Position numbers and translations under genes: made by a program | Part shown: one piece after another, positions 55,448 to 64,000 of the stretch | How the letters are laid out: each line of letters opens with the position of its first letter | How positions within the stretch are numbered: position 1 is the stretch's first letter | Source: Anastatus disparis | Lineage: Eukaryota > Arthropoda > Insecta > Hymenoptera > Eupelmidae | Length of the DNA: 64,000 nt | Reading direction: 5' to 3' | Assembly (NCBI GenBank): GCA_017163975.1 | Contig: JAFFSR010000345.1 | Span: 196,001-260,000, forward strand | Notes under the pieces: generated by a model | The model's database searches: none | Told to the model about the DNA's origin: nothing | What the model saw: the letters and a program-made list of their open reading frames with translations, nothing else

Positions 55448-55680
55448 CCCTTTGAGGGGCAGTGGTACGTATTTGTCCCACCTATTTGGTTTTGGATTTT
55501 TCCGTATTTCTAAAACGTATATGCCTTTTTAAGACATCTATAAGACTTTTTGAACTCTTGAATACCTGATTTATTAGATTTTATAGAGAAATTGCAAATA
55601 TTCATTAATTGAAGTATTTGTTATAAACAATTAATCTCAAAAAAACCCGTTTTTTACAGAAAAATGTGCCCCTCAAAGGG
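55448..55680. repeat. piggyBac-type MITE (233 bp)
   Basis: Perfect inverted ends CCCTTTGAGGGGCA and perfect TTAA flanks (55,444-55,447 and 55,681-55,684). CCCTTTG-type ends with TTAA targets are diagnostic of piggyBac-like elements. Non-coding. A (TA)n tract follows at 55,695-55,727. Confidence 0.85.
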
Positions 55681-55691
55681 TTAACCATAAG

Positions 55692-55730
<39 letters not shown>

Positions 55731-55986
55731 CATATCACAAGAAAATTTACACATCAAAACTAATTCTCTAATGTAAAGAATAAAAAATTAAATTAATAGA
55801 ATTTTGAAATTTTGATATGGGAATACTTTTTATAAATAACTTTCTAATAACTTTGAAAAATGATAAATTTTTTAAATAACTTGTGGTATTGAATGCTAAT
55901 TGAATTTAGTTTTAACATGAAGATAATTATTCAAGTTGGAAATATATTTAATGAAATAATATAACTATTTATAAGTTATCAGTTAA

Positions 55987-56615
55987 GGAGGTACCTTCGT
56001 CCACCACTCGAGTCAAATTTTCAATATGCTTATTTGATTAAAAGTTACTAGATATCTCCCCTTCCCAAGAATATATGTTTTGTTTGGTGATTTTCACATA
56101 CTCGATAGAATTAGCATCAATATGAAAAAAAAGAAATAATTTTTATTTAAAACTAAAAAATTAAAATTAATTAAAGAGCTAAGATCATCATCTTTACTGT
56201 CCAAATCATTTACTTGCTCTTTTTACGAAATTTGAAAATTTGAGGTTATGGTGTGTTTTTGCCACTATCCGCTATATACGATGAAAGTAACTAGATTCGT
56301 ACATAAACGAATAATTTATTTATTTATATTTCGGTGTAAAAGTGATGAAAGTTTCTGAAAATTATTTTATAAGTTGCCAGTAATATTATGTTTATCTTCA
56401 AAAAATTTCATTTTATTCTGTTTTGTAAATTTTAAGATTAACTACAATATTAACGTTTCCCCATAAGAACCAATGTTATATAATTATTCTAATTTCTCAT
56501 TAGCGAGATAACGAATCTTCATGAAATTTTATATGTGCATTTTAGACATAAAAACAAACAATTTTGCATAGTTTTGACCAGATCTGTTTTCTCATACTAA
56601 AGCGAAGGTACCTCC
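55987..56615. repeat. TTAA element (629 bp)
   Basis: Perfect inverted ends GGAGGTACCTTCG, flanked by TTAA (55,983-55,986 and 56,616-56,619). The interior is AT-rich and non-coding. Confidence 0.8.
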
Positions 56616-56619
56616 TTAA

Positions 56620-57527
56620 TAATAATTTTTTAAACTTTTTATTCATAGTTTAAAATAATATTAAATATATGATTATCATTTTAATAGTTTTTATAAAATA
56701 TTATAAAAGATTTTATAAGTATATATTCTTTAAGGAGATGTAAAATGGACAGTGCACTTGCGCCGATAAATATTGACTCTATTTCCATTATATTTCAAAA
56801 TTTTGAATAAAAAGATGGATTAACATATAATATGTATCACGAAGATTATTCAGTTAAATTTTTAAATAAATCTATTCATTAGTTATTGAGGAGTTTGGGT
56901 TCCAATATTATTTACTAATATTTTTCTATTTGGAATCAGAAATCTAAATATCTTGAAAACTAATGATTAGAATAATTCCTTTTATAGAAATTCAGAAATA
57001 GAATGGAAAGACATCAGTTATGATGTCTTTCCATCAAATATGACAGTTAATTTTTATATCTTCTCATAGTGAAATATAATCAAACTTTGACAACAAATTC
57101 AATATAATAAAATAATTGTACTTTCAATGATCATATTTAATACAAATTTTAGAGTGATATTACAGAATATTATTTTTTTTCGCATTTATAATAAGTGTTT
57201 CGCAAATAATAAGTTAATTTTCTTTTGAAATCTTTACTTTTTTAGGGGAAATTTCACTTTTATCTAGACAGTTCATAAATATAAATTCATAATTATAGAC
57301 ATAATAAGAAAGAATTATTCATATTTTATATATTGTCCTATCTTTATAATTGACTATTAAAAAAATTTAATATCAAATAAATAATTTTTTTAAAGTGTAT
57401 TTCATAAAAATTATTTCAAACGATTGTAACGTCGGGCAATTTTGCCGACTTCTTTTAAACAAAAAAAAATTCATATTAATATCTTCTCACGAAAATTTTT
57501 TTTTTTTAAATACTTTCTGTTAAATAA
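56620..57527. other. AT-rich stretch without a gene
   Basis: A short near-palindrome GTCGGGCAATTTTGCCGAC lies at 57,432-57,450, just outside the copia LTR. Otherwise nothing is supported. Confidence 0.4.
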
Positions 57528-57760
57528 TTAATAAATGCAGAGCACAATTTATATTAAATAAAAAGTCTTTATTCAATCTACACAAAAATAATTAAATTAA
57601 ATGATATCTCTATAATAATAATGAAATACAAATTCTGGCTTTAACAGACGGACTTGAACTGAACTGAACGACGACGAGACGCAACTTGATTCTCTTCAAC
57701 TGTCTACTAAATATTCTCAATAGGTGGCGACACCTAGTATGAGTGTGTATATTTTCAACA
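57528..57760 (-). repeat. copia 3' LTR (233 bp)
   Basis: On the minus strand it starts TGTTGAAAATATACACAC and ends …TTAATTATTTAACA, giving the TGTT…AACA inverted termini of copia LTRs. AATAAA is inside, with G/C-richer text (GTCGTCGTTCAGTTCAG) midway. It is preceded by the polypurine tract. Confidence 0.65.
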
Positions 57761-57949
57761 CTCCCTCCCACACTCATACATATTTTAATTAAAAGAGTTG
57801 TAGCATCTCTCTCGTTCTTATTGTTTCTGTTCTGATCGTTCATTTAGTTCCTGTAATATAGAGAAAAAGTTTGTTAATAACTTAACTAAAATACATATCA
57901 GAAATATAATCAGTCAATGTTATCAGTCGTTAAATATTTGTTTGGTCAG

Positions 57950-58560
57950 TCGTTCATGTAATTCAAATGACAAAGGTTTTGTGAATACATCAGTTATCTG
58001 ACTTTTAGAGAAAATTCAACTGACATTAATTAAACCTCTAGTTACACATTCCTTTACATAATGTTCTTTTATTTCGGTCATATGTCTTAATTTGTTTTCA
58101 CCTCCAGTCTTAACGCTTGCTTCTGCTGCCTTGTTATCACACCATAATAGAATTGATGCTAATTCTTGTTTTAACAATCTTTTAAAATTTGATATAAGGA
58201 TATCAATTCTTGAGCGCATTCGTTTATAGAAACATATTTCTGTCTGTGAGTTCTTCAGGATGTTGTGTCTTCGAAAAACTTGATCACATAGTTACTGGTC
58301 GTAAGAGAATTTTTGCAGTCGTCAAAACTTGCATCTGAAAATCCTTGTAAACAGTCGTTTTGTCCTTTATATCTAAGTTCAAAGTCTTTTGTTTTTCTTA
58401 ATTATTCAAATACTCTTTCAATCTTCTACCAGTCATTTTTCAGTAAAGTTGATTTGGTGTCTGCATAGAGTATTTACCTCATATGCAATTTCTGGCCTGT
58501 TTGCATTGGTTTCTTCTTTTCTTCACGCTGTCTTCTCTTCCTATTGGCTACTTGATTTAT
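57950..58560 (-). pseudogene. pol: copia RNase H region
   Basis: The minus-strand frame at 58,016-58,219 reads LLWCDNKAAEASVKTGG and KLRHMTEIKEHYVKECV, the C-terminal copia RNase H. GFSDASFDDCK lies near 58,315-58,345 (catalytic Asp). Interrupted by stops. Confidence 0.65.
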
Positions 58561-59450
58561 TACCATAGGTGTTCGTTGGGTGGGTGATTGATCCAAACTA
58601 AACTTCTTTAGCATTTTGTTTATTTATTGTTCTTGCTTAATGCTCAGTATCCTTTTTTTTCTGTCTTATTTTATTTCTGAGCCTAAAGAACTTTTAGTTT
58701 CACTAGTTTCTGTCATTTTAAATTCTTTCTTTACTTTTGTCTTCATTCTTTCAATCATCTTTACATTGTTACAAACTAGCAGAATGTCATCTGCATACTA
58801 AATCAAGATAAGAAATCCGTCTTTTTCTTGCTGAGTAAGTAGACAAGGCTCATTGTTGAATGATCTAAGTCCACATTTATTTACTGTCCTTTTAAATCTT
58901 TCATTCCAACATTTTAGACTGACTTTCAAATCGCATAAAGCATTTTCCAATATACACATCTTGTTTTGTTTGATCCTTTCATAAGCAGTCATCCCTTCAG
59001 GTATTTCCATATATATCTCACTGTTTCAATATCCATTTAGAAAAGCTGTCTTCACGTCCATCTGACATATTTCTGAATCCAGTTTGTTTGCCATTGCCAG
59101 TATAGATCTGATCAAATGTAATCGTGAAACCGGTGCATATGTTTCTTGCATATCATACTCATTTCTGTCTTTAAAACTACAAATTACTAGTCTGGCTTTA
59201 TATCTTATTTTACTGTCTTCTTTCTTTTAAATACTCATCTTGAATGTATAATGTTTGATCTTTTTCTGTCATTCATTACAATTGATCTGTCAACTAATTT
59301 TCATACATTATTCTTATACATACACTCTAATTCTTCAATAATAGTTTTGGTCCATTTTTTTTTTTTTTGTTTATCTTTTGACTTTATGGCTTTCAAGTGT
59401 GTACTCAGGTCATTATTTATTTCTGTTAATAAAACATAAGTTTCTTCATT
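58560..59450 (-). pseudogene. pol: copia reverse transcriptase region
   Basis: PEGMTAYERIKQNKMC and ENALCDLKVSLKCWNERF (58,900-58,995), GLRSFNNEPCLL near 58,840-58,870, and the catalytic ADD-type motif just after 58,798 (an in-frame stop replaces the residue before it). Upstream pieces to about 59,400 correspond to RT fingers. Broken. Confidence 0.6.
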
Positions 59451-59839
59451 TATCTTATTTTCTGTACTTGTTTATGTTTCCATTTATAATTCAATCTGTC
59501 GTTTTGTTTTCTCTCCCTCCGATTCTTGCACTTCATATTCACTATTTTTCTTAACTTTTGTCGATTGTCCTACTAATTTTTTTTTTTATTTTCTCTCCCT
59601 CCAATCCTTGTTACTTTTTTATCAGTCTTATTATTTTCGTTTCTTGGTCGTCTAACTGGTTTTTTGACTTTCTCTCCCTCCGGTTTTTGTGTTCGTGTTT
59701 CATTTTCTCTGTCTTCTAATACAAAATTCACAAACCATGAATCTTTTCATCAATTTGTTTCCAGTCTTGTATATCAGTTGTTGCATATCTGTCCTTGTAG
59801 ACGAATTTTTCGTTGAATCGTACATCTCTGCTTTCTTAT

Positions 59840-60330
59840 AGTTTACATAAAACCCATTGTGTCTGAATTCATTATTTGCAAAGGTTCAATTGTTCTATAC
59901 TTGACTGTCTTAAATGGCAATTTGTTAAACTTTGCAATTATACACACTTCACAGTCTTTCAACGTATCATCAAATATAGCTTGTTTTAAAGTTTTGATAT
60001 TAGGAAATTTTAATTGTAATTTTCTTTAATAATCAACTGATGAATGGCCCATTCGAAAATGCCACAACATAGTGTAGTTGTTTGTATTAATTTTCTCCGT
60101 CGCTTTTGTATTTTCAATCTCACATTAAGATTCTTCACTGACTTTAAAATCATGTGATTTATAAATATTTCTGTCTGCGATCTAAATATTTTTCTTCTTT
60201 GACTGTCTGATTTTCTTTCTTTTCATTAAATTGATTATTTTCTTCAATATTCTTTTCTTCATTCATTCTACTTGTCGTTACATATACTAGAACCTGTCTT
60301 TGTTTTTAATTATTTTCTGTCGCTTCTTAT
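59840..60330 (-). pseudogene. pol: copia pre-integrase remnant
   Basis: WHFRMGHSSVDY near 60,030-60,070 and DCEVCIIAKFNKLPFK near 59,915-59,960 are the His-Cys zinc segment before copia integrase; SDTMG near 59,858-59,872 is the first piece of the catalytic core, after which the core is deleted. Confidence 0.55.
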
Positions 60331-61187
60331 TCAAATTCAGTCAACCAATATGGTTGATTATATATTGGTAAGGATGCAAAATTTTCATTTAAGTTTTCCA
60401 TGCAGATTACTCTGTCTAAAATAATAAATTTTCCATCAGTCGTATTTGTTTGCACGCTTCCTTCTTCCTTAGATTTAAGATTTACGCTGCAGTCTTTATT
60501 TGCGCATTGGATTCCGTCTAGTTGTTCAATAAATATCCTGAAAATCAACTTTGAATTTGTCAAACGTTCTGTCGCACCACTGTCAGCACTCGGTTCATTA
60601 GTCTTCTTGTTTCTAGATTCTAATTGGTTAAAACTGCCTCCTATTTGATATTTTCCTCTGTTATATTTTACATAATTTTCTTGTCTCCTTTTATTGACAG
60701 ATTTTGCTCGTTTTCGATTGACATTATTAATTAGATTAGCTATCTTACTTGTGAATGTTGTCCGACCTGTACTTTCTTTACTTTTATTATTATAATATTT
60801 TGATTCATACCTTTTTCTGTCTTTCTGTCTCGAGTGTCCCTGACGCTTTGGACATGTTGAGATCACATGGTCACGAGTAAATCTCTGACAAAAGAAACAC
60901 TTCTTTATGCTATTTACCTGTCGTGGGCAGTCACTGGCACAGTTTCCATAGCTGTCGCATTCAAAACATCGCACTTTCTGTATCGCCCTTGATTTGACCG
61001 TCATAGCTGTCGTTTGATGGCTTTCAACCTGTATAATAAGTAATTTTAGTTTATCATAAGATAACCCTTTCACTATAACACTTTCTGTCATAAAACTTAT
61101 TTCTTCTACTTGATGTACTTTGCTTATGATAGTATTATAAAAGAAATCTCTTTCGTCTCCTTCAGGCAACGATTTAACTTTTGGCAT
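60327..61187 (-). pseudogene. gag-pol: copia gag C-terminus, zinc knuckles and protease
   Basis: A 286-codon open stretch: copia gag core (LPEGDERDFFYNTIISKVHQVEE), zinc knuckle CFECDSYGNCASDC (His lost) and CFFCQRFTRDHVISTC, a Lys/Arg-rich linker, then the protease motif PSADSGATERLTNSKLIF near 60,540-60,600. The open length suggests this element is younger than its plus-strand relative. Confidence 0.7.
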
Positions 61188-62572
61188 GTTATTATAACTT
61201 CTTACTATTTCTTCAAATCTGTCTATAAAATTAACTGCCTTTTCTTTCGCTGAATTATACTGTATGTTGTATAATTTTCTTTATACTAGATGGAGTTACA
61301 TTTATCTCACTTAATTTAATTTCTTTAAACTCTATTCAACAATTCAACTGAATCTTTAATTTCCATAAGTCTAACATGATAGTCTTTATCTATACTATTT
61401 ATTAAAATATCACGAACTTTCATTTGCTACAATAGTACTATCTACAACATACAATAAGTCCAGCGAACTTAATTCAGACATAAAATAATCCAAAGTTTTC
61501 AAATGTGATTTGAGTCGTTAATTTATAATAGCGTTTTACTGGTCCGTCTTTTCTAGTTAGTCCGGTTTTAATAATTTCTTTCAATTGTTTAAAAACGTCT
61601 AAAATACTGTCATTTTCTTTATTAAGTCTTTTATCAACCTTTATTTGTATTAAACGCGATATTTTCAATTTATTTACCAGTCCTAAGTATTCGTCCAAGA
61701 CTGTCGAGTTCCCGGAACCTTCTGCGTTAAGTGTGTAATTTTCAAAATCATTGTTTACCTTATATGTCGTTTTGTTGTCTTTAGATTTATCTGTTCTTTC
61801 TGACTCGTTACCTGTAGTAATCCTCCTTTCCCTGTTCAAATTCCTCCCTCATTGAATCCAGAGCCTGGCTGCCAAAGACCCGCGTGGCGCTTCCCTCCTT
61901 TATCATCATAGTCATCAAAGCGTTTTTTTTTTTTTTTTTTTTAGCTCTATTCTTCTCTTTTCTTCGTCTCTCTTGTTCTTTGCCATTTCTGTCTTAACTG
62001 AATTAAGCTTATCCATTACCTTGTCCAATTTGTCAGATAGGTCTAAATCAAAATTTTCATTATAATAATCATGCTTAAAAATCTTACTCTTATCGTCAAA
62101 TTTTCTGTCATAATTTTTCTATTTTATTGACAAAACAACGAAATATTTATTTATAAATTTTTTTTTTTAACTTTTTATTTGACTTTACCTGCCAATTTTA
62201 ATTTAATCATTTCATTCATTCTGTTTTCTGTCTCTATCTTTATTTCTGTCGTTTCAATCGTAATGTGATCCCATACGCTCTTCTCTGTCTTTAGCTCCGT
62301 CTTCGTTCTTATTTTCATCTGTGTTTTCCGTCGTATACATATTTTTCCAATACATCATTCAATTTTGCTGTCAAATCTTTGATTTGTTTTTGTCTTTCCT
62401 TATCTGTCACTATTTGACCTCCTGCAGTTACTTTGACTACAGTTTTCACAGAGCCGTCTTCAAAACTGTCACTTTATTCTACTTTTTGTTCTGTCTCGTT
62501 ATATAGCCCCTCCGTCTCCTCAGACTCATTGCTGTCCTTAATTCTGTCTTTTCTCTCTTTCTTATCAGTCAT
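61188..62572 (-). pseudogene. gag: copia gag N-terminal region
   Basis: Starts MTDKKERKDRIKDSNE at 62,572. Further frames read an acidic/charged coiled-coil-like region (61,474-61,839: NKLKISRLIQIKVDKRLNKEN, LDVFKQLKEIIKTG). A T23 run at about 61,921-61,943 and stops at several places break the frame. Assignment rests on position and on continuity with the zinc-knuckle part. Confidence 0.5.
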
Positions 62573-62728
62573 AGTGTGGCCACCTGTCTTACAATAGGGC
62601 ATATATAATCTGTCTTCACTCTGTCTTCATCTCTGTGACTGTCCTTATTATCAGGTCTAATTCTTCACTCATAACGTACTTGTCAACTATATAGGAATAG
62701 TAAACCAATATAAATAAAATTCATATAA

Positions 62729-63037
62729 TTTTGCTCAACACAAGCAAAACTAGAAAGTTTACGTTAGAGTTAATTATATATATATGAGCTTAATAGACTG
62801 AACACAAGCCCTTCAAGCTCAACATATCTATAAAAATAAAGTGAATCAACCTAGTATGCCGAACACAAGCAATATTAGGTCATTCATATTTATGACAATT
62901 CAAAAGAATCAATCTAACATGCCGTACACAAGCAATGTTAAATCAATCAAATTTGCCAGTTATTTATGTATATTTTTATATTAATAATAATACATATGTG
63001 CTATTATTCCCATACACAATATACTGAACACAAGTAT
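62729..63037 (-). other. Five hairpins with a common heptaloop
   Basis: Five stem-loops with loop consensus GAACACA (plus strand; TGTGTTC on the gag strand): 62,729-62,749 (7-bp stem, TTTTGCT/AGCAAAA, loop CAACACA); 62,785-62,821 (outer stem TGAGCTT/AAGCTCA around CTGAACACAAG); 62,850-62,880 (ACCTA.TAT…ATAT.TAGGT plus GC/GC, loop CGAACACAA); 62,915-62,940 (TAACAT/ATGTTA plus GC/GC, loop CGTACACAA); 63,021-63,037 (ATACT/AGTAT, loop GAACACA). Stems differ but pair, the loop is kept. The set lies 160-465 nt upstream of the copia gag start, where an RNA leader is expected. Confidence 0.55.
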
Positions 63038-64000
63038 TATTATGTTTGTGAAAGCAGCAACTATGATCGATCAATATTATTTTTTAAACCATGGATATAT
63101 TTATTAAAAAATATTTTTATGTACGTTCAAGCTTAATAAAATAAAATTTTTAATTTGAAATAATCATTATTCATTACTTAATTTGTATTCAATCTGTCAT
63201 AATTTTGAATACAATGCTGCCTTCAACAACTGTCATATACATATTCTCATGAGGATGTTTTGTGAAGTTGCAATAAACTTCTTTCCTCTGTATAATGATA
63301 ATTTCAATTAATTAAACATTCTTAAATATATTTTTCTTAAAGTCGTTCTTTTCTGTCTTTTTTTTTTAATCGGTCTTTTGTATACATTTACGTAAACTTT
63401 ATTTTTGTCCGCTTTGATTTAGTTTGTTTCGCTTCACTAATTCTGTCTCTTTCTTAATCTGTCATTTTTATTGTAACGACGCGCACGCTTCTATACATAT
63501 ACGATCACACTTATATATTGTCTCTTTTCATTATGCTATAACCATGTTATACGTACATATGTATACGTATATACCTGCGAGTTTATTCTCGCCTTTTAGC
63601 AGTCACCGTCTTTCTGTCTTTTTCTAATTGCGCGCGCACGTCTTCACGGTCTTTTTATTGTACACGGCGTCGATGTCTTTTCATCAACTCGACTTGGGCC
63701 TATGGCCGCCATGTTTGTATGCATTATTATCTTTAAGTTTTTGGAAGTCAGGCCAACGCCTTTCTTCCTTCAGCAATCATACTTAGTATTTCAACATAAA
63801 AACGCGTCCGTTTTTACATTTATTTTTAATTATAGTGAAATTTAACCAAATCCAAGCGGCACTTTTTGCAAATATTAGTTTTTAACCGGTTCTCATTTAT
63901 TTCCGTCTATACCGTCATAAATATGTTCAGATCCCTGGCGTGCATTCACTATACATACATATATATACACACACATATATATATATATACACACACATAA
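63038..64000. other. Right end of window, CTGTC-rich then less AT-rich
   Basis: The CTGTC word that is enriched in the copia element continues to about 63,650. A less AT-rich patch (63,620-63,730, with GCGCGCGCACGTC) and a (TATA/CACA) microsatellite at 63,950-63,998 follow. No gene is supported; part may be the leader or 5' LTR region of the minus-strand element. Confidence 0.35.

Larger units (their letters stand above)
57528..62572 (-). mobile_element. Ty1/copia element (minus strand), integrase-deleted
   Basis: On the minus strand: gag (start near 62,572), zinc knuckles, protease, pre-integrase, RT, RNase H, polypurine tract (GGGAGGGAG at 57,761-57,769) and 3' LTR (57,528-57,760). The integrase core is missing: text goes from the start of the integrase core straight to the linker before RT near 59,840-59,870. 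Many stops and shifts. Same family as 22,211-24,745. The 5' LTR is not in the window, or not recognisable; element-like sequence continues past gag to at least 63 kb. Confidence 0.7.

Noticed and set aside
62729..63037. tRNA or tRNA-like genes
   Set aside because: The hairpins are single stems of 5-10 bp, with no cloverleaf, T-loop or A/B box.

Overview
The window looks like AT-rich (roughly 70-75% A+T by eye) animal nuclear DNA, most likely from an insect. The basis is the mix of mobile elements: a Polinton/Maverick, an errantivirus-like Ty3/gypsy element with an env remnant, two Ty1/copia relatives, a Helitron, a non-LTR retrotransposon and many TTAA-flanked miniature elements. I found no convincing host gene, rRNA or tRNA. 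It reads as a nest of transposable elements that have invaded one another.

Layout. 0-6.5 kb: a decayed transposase fragment, small fold-back elements, a diverged short-repeat block and a C48-like protease fragment inside a palindrome. 7.2-18.3 kb: a probable 11-kb DNA element bounded by inverted ends with arrays of a TTTTAGCGACAA-type repeat. It holds a small zinc-finger gene and is interrupted by a fold-back element, which is itself interrupted by a TTAA element carrying a deleted LINE. 18.4-24.7 kb: a decayed errantivirus-like element (gag, protease, RT, RNase H, env piece) abutting a deleted copia element. 24.7-31.5 kb: simple repeats, fold-back elements and tandem arrays. 31.5-34.8 kb: a minus-strand Helitron lacking its HUH nuclease region and cut by precise TTAA insertions. 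34.8-38.3 kb: a chain of TTAA elements, a second C48-like fragment and a 1-kb palindrome.

38,389-55,293 is the centrepiece: a complete 16.9-kb Polinton/Maverick with 152-bp terminal inverted repeats and a perfect 6-bp target duplication (TCTATA). It encodes protein-primed DNA polymerase B with spliced N-terminal exons, packaging ATPase, retrovirus-type integrase with chromodomain, penton-like and major capsid proteins, a pVI-like minor capsid protein, an adenain-type protease and several Polinton proteins of unknown function. Replication, integration and virion-assembly modules are all present, so it is a virus-like transposon. The polymerase carries two frameshifts at A7 runs and one in-frame stop, and the capsid gene has a frameshift close to its start. 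The other main ORFs are open.

55.3-64 kb: two TTAA elements with perfect ends, then a minus-strand copia element (3' LTR at 57,528-57,760, gag start near 62,572). Upstream of its gag lies a set of five hairpins with a shared heptaloop and different, base-paired stems. That set, the spliced polymerase with a possible alternative 3' exon, and the TTAA nesting are the most interesting signals. All family assignments are from reading motifs; no database search was run.
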